From contig JACCLO010000008.1 of NCBI GenBank assembly GCA_029448655.1, positions 1,116,001 to 1,180,000 of the forward strand: a DNA stretch of 64,000 nt. Reading direction: 5' to 3'. This document shows positions 1 through 11,900 of the stretch, piece by piece; the first letter of the stretch is position 1; each line of letters begins with the position of its first letter. Source of the DNA: Wolfiporia cocos. Taxonomy: Eukaryota; Basidiomycota; Agaricomycetes; Polyporales; Phaeolaceae. Below the pieces are notes generated by a model. That model was not told the DNA's origin and made no database searches. It saw nothing but the letters and a program-made list of their open reading frames with translations. A program made the position numbers and the translations under genes.

Positions 1-3000
1 CCTCCCGCGTCGGTATTGGTTGTAGTGGGGGTTTGATCGGATTTCGATCAGGTTTCATCTGTTGACAGATTGCGCAGCCCCGGACATATTCCGCTATCAT
101 TGTTCTCATGTCAGGCCACCAAAAATGCGTCGTGACCTGTATCGTTGTTCCCCAGATTCCGGGGTGTCCGGCTGGGATCGAGTCGTGGTATTTTGAGATG
201 ACGTCCCGTCAAAGACCTTCATCTTTTGGTACGTACATCCTGCCCTTGTAGAGCAATATTCCATCTGTTTGCTGCCAATCATCTGCGGCGGTCCTTGCGG
301 GGAATTCGCCTGTTCCTTCCAGGGCGCGGATCGCCTGTTCCGCAGATTCATCTCTATCGTTGGCACTTTTGATTCGATCAATGATCGGGATCTGGATCGC
401 ATGGACTACGAGCTCATCTGGGATCATGGTTATTCCCTCGTTGTCTTCGTTGCTTTCGTCGAGGTGGTACAACCTAGAAAGTGTATCCGCCATGACCAGT
501 TTTCTTCCGGGGACGTGCTGCAGCTTCAGGTCGAATTGCGAGAGGAATAGATGCCATCTCGCTTGTCGCCGATTTAGGCGCTGTGCGCTTCTCCAGTACG
601 TCAGATTCTGGTGATCACTTCGGATCAAGATCCGGTGCGGTGCTCCTTCTAACAGGTGCCGCCATTCTTCTAGTGCTCAGACTATTCCGAGTAGTTTGTG
701 ATCGTAGATTTCGTAGTTCCGTTCTGTTGATGTTAGGGATTGTGAGAGATATCCCACCGGCCGTTCGCGCCCCGTTTCATCTATTTGTTTCAGCACCGCC
801 CCTGTGGCGAACTGAGATGCGTCTGTTTCAAGGGTAAACGGCTTCTCCTTATCTGGCGTCCCTAGTGCGGGCGCCGTCGTGAATGCTTGCTTCATGAAGT
901 CAAACGCCCTCTGTTCTTTATTCGTCCACTGGAACCCTGTCCCGGTGACCGTTTTCGTGAGGTCTACCAGCGGTCGGGCGTGCGTTGAGTAGTGGTCGAT
1001 GAATTTCCGGTAGAAGTTCGCGAATCCTAGAAAGGATCTGACTTCTTTGAGATTTCGGGGGGTCGGCCAGTCTTTAATCCCGTTGAGTTTTGCTGGGTCC
1101 ATCTGAATATTTCCTGGGGTAATGACTAGTCCCAGAAATTCGACTCTGTCGACGCCAAAGGCGCATTTTTCAGGTTTCACAAAGAGGTGGTTATCCACCA
1201 GTCTTTGGAGAATTTGTCGCTCTCGTTCCTTGTGTGTTTTCTCATCTTCTGAGAAAATGTGGATGTCGTCCATGTAGACGAGCACCCACCCTTCGAGAAT
1301 CTCTTCTTTCAGGATTTCATTCATCATTGCCTGGAAGGTTCCCAGCGCGTTGCATAATCCGAAAAACATAACCGTGGGCTCGTATAACCTGACACAGACT
1401 TACAGAGGCTGTGCGACCTGCTATAGGCAGGGGATAAACCCCAAGGTCTTGCGACGAGACAGCGGCGAGCAGCGATGAATGCAGAGGCATTCCCCCTGAT
1501 GGGATACTTGCATTGTCGAGTCGCTACCAGTCAAGCAGTAGAGGACGCCCTAAGGCGAGTCGCACGGCGCACATGTGAGAGAGGAGCCAGAGGCCCAAAC
1601 GTCGAGAATCTTAAGGATGGGGAGTAAGCCCCATTCCTGTCGTATCTTATATACATGCGAGAACGGTACGCTAAGTGTCTACCCTTAAGTGCTGGCCTGT
1701 GCGCAGCACCGCCCTAACAGCTGAGGTAAGTAAGTACGTAAGCGAGACATGTGATACATAATGTGACCGTGGCATGAGTACCTGAGGCGCGCGCTACCCT
1801 ACAGCGCTAACCTAACAGTCAGGTGACCAACAAGCTAAAGAGACGCACGTAGAGGTGGCTGAGGCATAGAGGAGCGGCGTACGCCTAGCGCCGCCCGTAT
1901 AACCTATAGCGAGGGTTGTTACTATATCCCCCTGGATATTCTGTGACATAACCCTCGGTTTGTTTTGAAAGCCGCCTTCCATTGGTCTCCTTTCTTGATT
2001 CGAACATTGTTGTATCCTGCCCTAAGATCCCTCTTCGTAAAGATCCTTGCTCCTTTCAGCTTCTCTAGGAGCTCTGAGATGAGTGGCAGTGGATAGACGT
2101 TCTTTATCGTCCATTCGTTTAGGTATCGATAATCTTGGCACGGCCGTAGACCGTTGTCTTTCTTTGGGACGAAAAAGAATGGTGACGCCATCGGGGATTT
2201 TGAAAGAACTATGAATCCCTTGGCAAGGTTCTCCTTCAGGAATTCGTCCAGCGCCTGTTGCTCCTTTGGCGATAGCGCATAGACTTTGCAGTCTCTTGGT
2301 ACGAAATCGGGTTTCAAGTCGATTGCGTGGTCCCATGGTCTTGACGGGGGAAACGCTGATGCGGACTCCTTGCTAAACACCTTGGCGAAGTTCAATAGGT
2401 GTTTCGGGACCATTTCCTCGATTTTTCGTTCTGGTTCGGGGGTTTTCTGCGCGAATTCCTGGGATTTTGTCAATGCTTTCCTGACAGCATTGACAATTTG
2501 TATCTTTGTTCGGAACTTCCTTCGCGTCTCCCCTTTCTTCCCTATGATCTTGGGGCCTTCCTTCGCGAAGCGTCGGATCGCTTCGTACTCCTCAGGAGTG
2601 TATAATCGTTGATTTGTTTCTTCTGGTTGGTCCGTGGATCCGAACCCCTTCTCTCCTCGTTCTGTTTCATCTAGGTCTTCGACCTCTATGATATCGGGGG
2701 TGAGGTGTTGTTCGAATATTATCTGGGCTATTCGCATGCCCGGGATAATTCTATGTGCTTTGTCTGAATAGTTGAAGACGATGGCCCCAATGTCTCCGCG
2801 GTAGTCCGAGTCTATAACTCCGGCTTGCACTACCAATCCGTGTCGGAGAGTGTTGCCCGATCGTCCAGCCAACCTTCCATACGATCCTTTTGGGATCTTC
2901 ATTTTTACTCCTGTGGAGATAAGTTTCCATCCCCCTGCTGGGATCTCAACTTCTTCTGCGGCGTAAAGATCGTACCCCGCAGCTTCTTGGGTTCCCCTTG

Positions 3001-3424
3001 TTGGAATTTTCCCTTCCGGGGAAACTACCATCTCTACCGTATCCATACGGATTGTGGTTTCCGGTTTTCTTTCTTCTGCCCTTAGTACCGATTGTACGTC
3101 AACCGTCTGGTCCGTCCAGTCGATCGTGGGATTTTCGTCTTTTAGCCACCCATATCCTAGGATCATATTTTCTGTGCCGATTGATCCTACCAGGAATCGG
3201 ACTTTCCGTGTCTTCTGGGTTTTTGGGTATTGTAGGAGTATGGTGGCTTCTCGATCTATTCGCCCGTCTTTGTTTTCTGTCCCGTCCACGTTCTTGGCAA
3301 TGATCGGGTTCTTCAGGGGTTGCGTGGGTACCTTGTATTTTTCTACCACTCTGCTGTGGATCAGGTTTGACATTGCTCCTGAGTCGATTAGTGCATTGCA
3401 CTTCACGGGTTTTGCCAGCATCAT
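1..3424 (-). pseudogene. Element A pol: protease, dUTPase, RT, RNase H, start of integrase (interrupted)
   Basis: Reading leftward from an ATG at 3424, the order is an aspartic protease motif (ALIDSGA), a trimeric dUTPase with its motifs AAGYDLY, GRSG, VIDSDYRG, RIAQ and GFGST, then RT fingers, an RT active site of the YMDD type, RNase H (ETDASQFATGAVL) and the first integrase residues (CAICQQMK). A solo LTR at 1390-1948 splits the RT. An in-frame TGA at 677-679 replaces the Arg expected in the RNase H ELLAI..RALEEW stretch, most simply CGA to TGA. A keeps the RNase H domain that element B lacks. The product would not be made intact. Confidence 0.9.
1390..1948 (-). mobile_element. F4 solo LTR inside element A RT
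   Basis: A 559-bp LTR in reverse orientation, with ends TGTCACAGA and TCTGTGTCA on the minus strand. It is flanked by TAACC on both sides (1385-1389 and 1949-1953). Removing it and one TAACC restores the RT sequence seen uninterrupted in element B near 56640. It carries the F4 signature of a CCCTCGCTATAGG-like block followed by GC-rich GGCGCTAGGCG. No internal region is present, so it is a solo LTR left by LTR-LTR recombination. Confidence 0.93.
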
Positions 3425-3513
3425 GATTACCGGGATGAAGAGGGATCGATTCTTCTCAAACGAGGTAATTACATGCGCTGCTTTCTCAGAGGGTAAGACC
3501 GTGGGCTTCCCTC

Positions 3514-6077
3514 CTAGGCAAAATCCTGTTCTTCTACGAGCTGTGCTAGGAGCTCGGGGTTCTTGGCTTTCAGCGCCCTAATCGCTGTGACCGCTCTGTT
3601 CGTGGTGATGTATTCAGTCTCTTCTTCTGAGACTTCTTCGATGCGAGCTTCTTGCTCGGCTTCTTCTTCCTCGGTCTTTCGGGTGGTCCGCCTAGGACGG
3701 GCTGGCTTCCTTGGCCTCTTCGGGCAGTCTTGCGACATATGCCCTGGCTGATGACAGGTGAAACACTTTCCCTTCTTGATGTGATCGTCCCTTTCGTGGG
3801 TGGTCATTCGATCTACATCCATCGCATTCGGATCTTTCGGTGCGGTTGTCTGTGGAGCACTAGTGCGTCCGTTATTTTGGTTCGAGGCTTGCCAAGCCTT
3901 TTTCTTGACAAACGGTTTATCCCGTTTCAAGAATATCTTGTACGTATTTTCATAGTACGAGGCAGCGGACTGCCATTCATCAATGGTCGCTGGTAGCAGC
4001 CGAACGCCAATGATGTATCGGGTCGTATGTTCGGGTAACCCTTTCTCGAATAGGGTTATAAGCAGCACGTTTCCTTCCGCGCTGTATCGGTTGTACTGGG
4101 CCTTCCCGGCCAAGTTATTGAATTCGGTGATGTAGTCATCGATGTCTTTTCTGTCCTGGGTTACGTCCAGGATTTTCTTCCGCGCCTTCTGTACTTCTTC
4201 GATGGCTCCGAAGGCTTTCTGGAAGTCTGCATCAAACTGTGCAAGACTAGGCGGGAAGAATCGTTTCGTCTGGGGGTTCGTATAAACCCGATGATAGTTC
4301 TGTTTCCATTGGCCCGTTTTTGTTACGGTTATTTTGATTTTTTGAATATCGACAGAACTCACCACCGGTCAAATACGATACAGGGACTTGTTGCGCAACC
4401 AACTCCCCTGGCTACTCGTGACTCTACTGGGCGCATCCCCAGTTGTACTAGTCTATAGGGCGCGTTTCATCTTTGGCAGATCCAACTCTGCCACCATTTT
4501 ATGTTGATTGTTTATTAGCTGATAGATGGCGTTCAACCGCCATCATTCCTATCTATCGTTTCAGGTATATCACTACATACCTATCAAACGTTTGGTACTA
4601 TGGCATAGATAGTATCGGTGACATCTGGGACGGACCTGACCCCTAAAACCCAACGTAGTATATAAACTAATGTACTTACTGTCGAGGCTCTTCAGCTCGA
4701 CCTTGTTGTATAAACAAGAAGTCTTATACTCGTTCTCAAACGTAGGAAACTACGCTCAGTATTTCTCACTCGAGCAATCGAACGACTAAGTCCTCGAAGT
4801 GCACATTGACTTCTCGGACTTAGGCGAGTCTTATATTCTATTCGACTTGCACTTGAACAGATTATATCCTCTAACGCGTATTGGATATTAACCGATCTCC
4901 TAAGGACTTCACTTAGGACCTGAAGGCATCTAACGAGTATTTGCCTTGCATACGGCGACGTGCCTACGTGCAGAAGAACGATCTATATTCGCGACTCGAA
5001 TATACGAACGGGTATTTGACCCGTAACAGTTTTCCCCTTGTTCGAAATATAAGAGAGGATAAAGATCACTCTCTGAACGTCGTTCTGGAATGACGTTTCG
5101 TACATCGTAAACCAGGAATTGCACTGGTTTATGAAGTTCTGCATGCCGGATCGTTCCCCATTGAATACATCCGGGGGATTGATCTTTATCATCGGGGGTC
5201 GGTAATACGGGTTCGGCGCCGGAGGTTGAGGCTGCGGCGCATTCGGTGGTGGAGGTCCTCCTGGGGGTCCTCCTCCTCCCGGGTATCCTCCACCCGGGTT
5301 TCCTGGGTTTCCTCCGGGGTTCCCTGGGTTTCCTCCTCCAGGGTTTCCTCCTCCGGGGTTCGCGGGGGTTCCTCCTCCGAGTCCTCCAGGAGGGGGGGCA
5401 TTCCCTCCTCCGAGCCCGAAGTTTCCTCCCAATCCTCCTCCGCTTGTATCTGCGGAGGTTCGTCCAAATAGGCCTGAAGGCCATGTTCCTGGGTTTGTTG
5501 TTCCCATTCCTCCGCTTGGGCTAGTCCAAGACGGATTTCCTCCGCTACCCATTCCGGGTGCGTTCTGTGGGGGGCTTCCAAAGAGGTCTGTTCCTCCAGC
5601 CATAGGCCCAATCCCACTCTGCGCAAAAGCAGATATAAATCCTGGAGGGTCCTGTCCTCCGGTCTGGCTGTTATCTGTTCCTGTAAAGTTTCCAGGATTT
5701 CTCCCATCATCTCCGATGCGCTCAATTCCTGCCATTCCTGTGGCGCCCGAAGGCTGATTCGTATTTCCATCGGCATCGAAGGTTCTGTTGATGGTTTCGG
5801 TTTTGTTTTCGGTCAACGTCGCGGTTGACATCGGAGGGATTTCTCCGAATCGTTCGAACGCTTCACGCGTTATTTCCCAAGCGGTCGTTCCTGCGGAGGG
5901 GTATACTTGTACTCACTTCGATGCCCTATCTTCTCTGGGGATGACAACAATTCCTCCGCGGTTACGGAAGGCTCCGATGGTGTCAGTCCACTCGTATTGG
6001 TTGAGTCTGTAGACTCCCTGAATGTCCTCGGGCAAGAGTTCAATCAGTCGTGCTGGGAATTCTGGTCCAAATATCAT
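3514..6077 (-). pseudogene. Element A gag (interrupted)
   Basis: The gag equivalent to that of element B starts at an ATG at 6077 (MIFGPEF). It runs through a Gly/Pro/Asn-rich stretch (about 5210-5780), a capsid-like helical region and one CCHC zinc knuckle (CFTCHQPGHMSQDC), and ends at 3514. An F1 solo LTR (4321-5028) splits it between GK and TGQWKQ. One in-frame TGA near 5920 stands where B has Trp (SKWVEVY). The part from the internal ATG at 5831 is open up to the LTR. Role by family: capsid and nucleocapsid precursor. Confidence 0.85.
4321..5028 (+). mobile_element. F1 solo LTR inside element A gag
   Basis: A 708-bp LTR starting TGTTACGG and ending CCGTAACA, flanked by GTTTT at 4316-4320 and 5029-5033. 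The uninterrupted site is visible in element B around 54290 (same gag codons without the insert). This is an F1 LTR inside an F1 element in opposite orientation, so it came from a separate later insertion that then lost its internal region. Confidence 0.95.
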
Positions 6078-6569
6078 ATGCCCTTGCACCGTGGTAGGTG
6101 AGGGAGTGATAAGCTCGACCTTCTGTTACGGGTCGAATACCCGTTCGTATATTTGAGTCGCGAATATAGATCGTTCTTCTGCACGTAGGCTTGTTGCCGT
6201 ATGCAAGGCAAATATTTGTTAGATGCCTTCAAGTCCTAAGTAGAATTCTTAGGAGATCGGTTAATATCCAATACGCGTTAGAGGATATAATTGTCACAGA
6301 CTTTCTCTATGCAGGTCTGGACTCCCTCGCTATAGGACGCACGCGCGGCGCTAGGCGTACGCCGCGTCTCTGCGCTGTAGCCACCTCCGGCGTCTCCCAG
6401 TTATTGCAGGTCACCTGGTCGTTTGGTTAGCGCTGTAGGGTAGCGCGCGCCTCAGGTACCGTCACATATGGTCACATTGTTACATGTCTCGTTACCTAGC
6501 ACATGACCCATTAGATAGCGGTGCACAGACCACGTCTTTAGGGCGGTCTCGGTAGTATACACAAGCATG

Positions 6570-6614
6570 TATATAATACGACGAGATGTGGGCTTACACC
6601 CCATCTCTCAGATT
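6570..6614 (+). promoter_or_regulatory. Predicted TATA box and RNA start in the F4 LTR
   Basis: TATATAAT begins at 6570. The 12-mer ATCTCTCAGATT at 6603-6614, 33 nt downstream, is the exact reverse complement of the primer site at 6855-6866. If reverse transcription is self-primed, this 12-mer is the 5' end of the RNA. The second LTR has the same arrangement. Confidence 0.7.
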
Positions 6615-6854
6615 CTCGACAATGGTGTAATACCCTTTCTCTCTTATCGCTGTGTGATCTCCTGGCCCGGGGCCCGTATCTCTCCTACCTTGTCTGTAGG
6701 GTTATCAGCTACGTCGGCGTACACTAGGAATGCGGGGATGCCCCATCCATGTAGCCTCTGCGCTCACCGCTGGTTGGTGCCTTATGGCCTCGATTGTAGG
6801 CTTGTATGGATCCCCCTGAGCCCAGGGGTCGCACAGACAGTGAGTCTGTGTCAT

Positions 6855-6866
6855 AATCTGAGAGAT
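6855..6866 (+). other. Self-priming primer-binding site of element E
   Basis: AATCTGAGAGAT lies one base past the end of the 5' LTR and is perfectly complementary to 12 bases of the LTR, 33 nt after the TATA box. No tRNA 3' end (TGG...) is recognisable here. The match fits the Tf1-type self-primed mechanism. Confidence 0.75.
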
Positions 6867-7590
6867 ATCTTACCTCCCCTCCGGCGCCACCTGCGCTGGG
6901 GCCGAGGGTTCTCCACGTACAGGGTGCCATGGCAACGCGGCGGGGCAGCCTCTGGTAGAAGCACCAGAGGTCCGTAGTCTTACGAGCCCCCACGAAGCGT
7001 TACACCAGGCGAAGTACCCGTACGGAGTGAGCAAGCAAGACCGCCCCCTTTCGAACGCAAGGTAGAAGGGGTCGACCGACGTAAGCCCCGTTTGAGGACC
7101 CGCCGCCGTCACCCCTGCAAAGGGAATGCGCGCGCGTGTGGAGGTCTAGGGCAGTCCGGCCACTTACCCCTGGGCGGCAGGGTATCACCAAGAACTGATG
7201 ATCAGTGGGTATGCGAAGGAACCCGCAAGGGTCTCCAACCCCACACCGACGATCACAAAGGTCAGAAAGCAATCCTCGACGACCGACTACTTCTCCGACA
7301 AAACCAACCACATACCCCGAGGTCGGTGCGCCACGTCCATCTATGTCGGCGTCAGTCCTAGGAGGCGGAATGAACAAGCATTACCACAACCTCCGATGGG
7401 CCCGCTCACCTCTGGAGGGCCTCGTTCACTCACGTTGCGGGATGGGGGGACGTTTTCTTCACTCCTCCACCGGCGGACGGTCCGTGCACATGGACGCTCC
7501 TCATGAACCACATGAGCCGTGTGTCAAACAAGCAACCAAGGATGCGAGGGTCGTAGGAAGATAGGTAGAACGTCAGGGACGACGTTTTTC

Positions 7591-7601
7591 GAGAGGGGGG
7601 G
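7591..7601 (+). other. Polypurine tract of element E
   Basis: GAGAGGGGGGG ends three bases (TAA) before the 3' LTR. It has the position and composition expected for the plus-strand primer. The same sequence is seen in reverse at 18352-18362 beside another F4 LTR. Confidence 0.8.
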
Positions 7602-8973
7602 TAATGTCACAGACTTTCTCTATGCAGGTCTGGACTCCCTCGCTATAGGACGCACGCGCGGCGCTAGGCGTACGCCGCGTCTCTGCGCTGTAGCCACCTC
7701 CGGCGTCTCCCAGTTATTGCAGGTCACCTGGTCGTTTGGTTAGCGCTGTAGGGTAGCGCGCGCCTCAGGTACCGTCACATATGGTCACATTGTTACATGT
7801 CTCGTTACCTAGCACATGACCCATTAGATAGCGGTGCACAGACCACGTCTTTAGGGCGGTCTCGGTAGTATACACAAGCATGTATATAATACGACGAGAT
7901 GTGGGCTTACACCCCATCTCTCAGATTCTCGACAATGGTGTAATACCCTTTCTCTCTTATCGCTGTGTGATCTCCTGGCCCGGGGCCCGTATCTCTCCTA
8001 CCTTGTCTGTAGGGTTATCAGCTACGTCGGCGTACACTAGGAATGCGGGGATGCCCCATCCATGTAGCCTCTGCGCTCACCGCTGGTTGGTGCCTTACGG
8101 CCTCGATTGTAGGCTTGTATGGATCCCCCTGAGCCCAGGGGTCGCACAGACAGTGAGTCTGTGTCAATAATCTGTTCAAGTGCGAGTCTGATAGAATATA
8201 AGACTCGCCTAAGTCCGAGAAGTCGATGTGCACTTTGAGGACTTAGTCGTTCAATTGCTCGAGTGAGAAATACTTGAGCGTAGTTTCCTACGTTTGAGAA
8301 CGAGTATAAGACTTCTTGTTTGTACAACAAGGTCGAGCTGAAGAGCCTCGACGATAAATACATGAGTTTATATACTTTGTTAGGTTTTAGGGGTCAAGCC
8401 TGTCCCAGATGTCACCGATACTATCTACGCTATAGTCTCAAACGTTTGATAGGTATGTAGTGATATATCCGAGACGATGGATAGGAATGATGGCGGTTGA
8501 ACGCCATCTATCAGCTAATAAACGATGAATGTGAAACGACAGCAGAGTTGGATCTGCCAAAGACGAAATGAGCCTTTTAGACTAGTACAACTGGGAATGC
8601 GCCCAGTAGAATCACGAGTAGCCAGGGGGGTTGGTTGCGCAACAAGTCCCTGTATCGTATTCGCCCTATGGTGAGTTCTGTCGATATTCGAAAAATCAAA
8701 ATAACCGTAACACTACTCAAGGCAACAAAGGCCAAGACGAGTCTGGGGTGCTCCCTGCCCGTCTGGCTGGTATATATGCTCGTAGGCTGTTTGTACATGT
8801 TTGGCTACTATACAGTATTATGTAAGCTGATAGACCGTTTAGGGTATGGTAAACCCTATCGTAGGTGTAGAGCCACATCAAGGGTGTCCGGGGTCTGTGT
8901 AGGCATGTGTGGGGTGTTCGGGGTCCTTGCATGTGATGTATAGGCGGGCGCTTAGATAAGATAAGGGTTGTCC

Positions 8974-11900
8974 CTAGTCACAAGCTAGTTGGAGAAAATC
9001 GGCTTGTGACACTACCCCCTCTTCTAGCTGCGTGTCCCCACGCCCAGCAATCACTTTGTACATAGTTTGGTCGACATGGCACGGGTGGTCTACGGTTTTG
9101 GTGCATATGTGTGGATGCGCCAGTTGGAGAGTGTTTAGAACCGGATAGATCCAGTACCCTTTTGATTCAGGTATAGTGGATTCTACTGGTTGTCCAACGC
9201 GTATTCCGTATTGCATGACCCGTGTTCGTGGATCGCAGAACCAGAAGTTACGAGCGACAAGCTTCTTTTCGTAGGCGTAAAAGGGTATGCTGCCTTTGAC
9301 GAGAAGCGTGATGTCTATGTTGTCGTATATGATGAACTCCTTCGGGTTCTGCCTAAGTCCCATTTCCTGAGCTTTTCGTTCGAAGTCCTCCCACTCTGGG
9401 TCCCATTTGGATTTGGAGTGGTCCCAGCCAGTGAGTCTGTTTTTCCACTGGTTGCATGGGGCGGATGGTCTAGTTTCGAAGAACTTTGTAACTAGCTCTT
9501 GGTAATGGTTCAATCCATGTTTTCGTTCCCATGTTCTAGTCCCGTCAGACCACTCAACTTCTAGCTCGACTCGCCCTCAGTCTTCCCTGGATTTGAGGAT
9601 CCTGAGAGGCCTGTGAGCGTCATTGCTTTCCGTCAGTTTACTATGGTCTTGATTGGGGAAGGTGGGTGGCGTGTATGGTAGGAGTAAGACCTCGTTAAAT
9701 ACTGGATATATCCCGCGCATGTCCGCGGGGAGGTCTAGTTCGTATGCTCCGTGTCCGACCTTCTTTGTGACCTTGTACGGTCCAAACCGCTTGGAGTCCA
9801 GCAACTTGGTTGGGTGGCCCATGTTTATGTTACGGCCATCAACCCAAACCAAGTCGCCTTCAGCGTACGATAGTGGCGCAGCCCGTTTCCTATTGTAGTA
9901 CTCCTTCATGTGAAGCTTAGCTTTCTCCAGGTTCTGTGAAGCGAGTTTGGATATCGTGTGCATATGTTTGACCCAATCCCGTGCTACCCCCTCTTCTTGT
10001 TCCAGTGCCTCTACACCTGTGAAGGGATGGTATCCGTGCGTAAGGTAAAAGGGACTATATCCCGTGCTACTGTGTACGTGTGTCTTGTACGCAAAGCTCG
10101 CCAGCGGGAGTAAGTCCGGCCAGTTTGTATGAGTATTGTTAATAAAAAATCTAAGGTAGACCTCGAGTTCCTGGTTCATACGTTCCGTCTGCCCGTCTGT
10201 CTGTGGGTGGAACACAGTACTCGGGTTTCCCTGTATGCCTAGTGTACGATATACGTCCTTTATGAATTCTGCTACGAACTGTGGTCCTCTGTCGCTAAAT
10301 ATTTTCTTAGGTAGTCCGTGTTGTGTATATACTTTGTCTATAAATATGTTGGCCCATCCTTCGGCCGATAGTTTAGTCGTTGTTGGTACAGCTATATAGT
10401 CCTTCGACTTCATGTCTACTACTACAATGATTGCGTTGCGTGTCACAGAATTCCCGGTGGGGGGTTCTGGCATCCCTCGCTATAGGTTCTATGGGCGCCG
10501 CTAGGTGCGCGCGCACCTCTCTAGTCCTTAGCCACCTCCAGCACTCCGTTCTATGCCATCTAGATCATCTGACCCACTAGTTTAGCGCTGTAGGGTAGCG
10601 CGCGCCTTAGGTACATCACATATGGTCACAGTAGTTACATGTAGCGTCACTAGCACATGACCCCTTAGATACGGCGCACAGGCCCTCTCTTTAGGGCAGT
10701 ACTAGTTAGCTCACCGCTCATGTATATATTACAACGAGATGTGGGTTAATACCCCATCTCTTAGATTCTCGACAATGGGATAATCCCCATTACTCGCTAA
10801 CACCTGTGTGACTCGCTGGCCCGGGGCCCCTATCTTCTCTTCCTTGTCTGTGAGCCTGCGATGCTATGTCGGCATACACTAGGGATGCTCCAAGCTCCCA
10901 TGTAGCCTCTGCGCTCACCGCTAGTGCGTCAGCTTATGGCCCTGTGGGGCATTGTAGGATTCCCCCTGAGCCCAGGGGTAGCACAGAGGCGAGTCTGTGT
11001 CATCGCGACCCTTGGAAGTGGGGAGTCCCATGATCATATCAACGAAAATGTTCTCCCAATTGTGTGCTGGAGTTGGGTTCAGGTTGAGTGGAGCCGCGCA
11101 TTTGGATTGGTCCGGTTTAGCGGCCTGGCACTTGATACAAGCCTTGACGTACTGGCGGATGTCTGATCGCATCTTTGGCCACCAGTAGTGTCAGTGTATG
11201 GCAGTATACGTGTTTTCGGTGCCAGGGTGTCCCGCTGAGACGGTGTCGTGGAATGATTTTTCCGATTAATCCTTCGTCCCGAGGAATAATTAACCTCCCC
11301 CTCCTATATCGCAGACCGTCCTCGGTCGTTTCCCCTACTTCTACTCCTTCCTTTCCATCGTAGAGAGTGGCTCCCGCTTTGACCCTCTCTTTTACTTCGT
11401 CGTGGGTAATACCTTTGACTACAGTATAGAATGAGGATCGCAGCCTTTCTGCGCTGTCTTGGACGAAGAGGTGTGGCTTCAGGCCGACTTGCCCTTCAAG
11501 ATGACCCTTATCGTTGCCGTGGTCACTTCTTCAGGAAAGCCCGTTGGCCCTTCCATTGGTTTTGCCGGGGATGTGCACGAGTTGTAGGTCATACTCGGCA
11601 AGTTCCGTCATCCACCGAGCTTGTCGCGGATTAATCTTCTGCGGAGTCTTAAAAGGTTCTTATGGTCCGTTAGTACTTCTACAGGGCGTTTGCCACCCAT
11701 TACGAAATGCCGCCATTCATCAAGTGCGCACATGATGGCGAGGAGTTCTCTGTCATAGATCTCGTAGTTCTGTTCTGCCGGTAGCATCGTCTTACTCTGG
11801 TAGGCAATGGGTTTCCAGACGCCGTCCTGTTTCTGCATGAGGCAGGCTCCGGTGGCGAAGTCCGAAGAGTCTGCCTTGATGCGGAAAGGATCGTTGTCGT

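Larger units (their letters stand above)
6292..8166 (+). mobile_element. Element E: non-autonomous (TRIM-like) LTR retrotransposon, family F4
   Basis: The two LTRs (6292-6853 and 7605-8166, 562 bp each) flank only 751 bp of internal sequence. I found one difference between the LTRs (T at about 6785, C in the second copy). The target duplication ATAAT is at 6287-6291 and 8167-8171. A primer site at 6855-6866 and a purine tract at 7591-7601 are present, but no gag or pol. Short ORFs in the interior are not protein-like. It must be moved by proteins of a related autonomous element. The near-identical LTRs indicate a recent insertion. Confidence 0.93.
1..8712 (-). mobile_element. Element A: Ty3/gypsy retrotransposon, family F1, truncated by the window edge
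   Basis: An F1 element read on the minus strand: 5' LTR at 6124-8712, gag, then pol running off the left edge inside the integrase zinc-binding region. It is co-linear with element B (42555-60415), which gives an empty-site reference for its two internal insertions (1390-1948 and 4321-5028). A third insertion, element E, lies in the 5' LTR. The flank after the LTR (8713 onward) is the interior of an F2 LTR, so A jumped into the 3' LTR of element G. The 3' LTR and target duplication lie outside the window. Confidence 0.93.
6124..8712 (-). repeat. 5' LTR of element A (F1), split by element E
   Basis: On the minus strand the LTR starts TGTTACGG (right end, 8712) and ends CCGTAACA (left end, 6124). 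After removing element E and one copy of its ATAAT duplication, 709 bp remain, the same as other F1 LTRs. The bases just left of it correspond to the primer site described for element B. Confidence 0.93.

Noticed and set aside
2286..3581. Long plus-strand ORFs opposite element A pol
   Set aside because: Antisense shadows of the protease-dUTPase-RT coding sequence; equivalents appear opposite element B pol.
7092..7564. Overlapping ORFs in the interior of element E
   Set aside because: Three frames are open over a short GC-rich stretch, none protein-like; no gag or pol motif.
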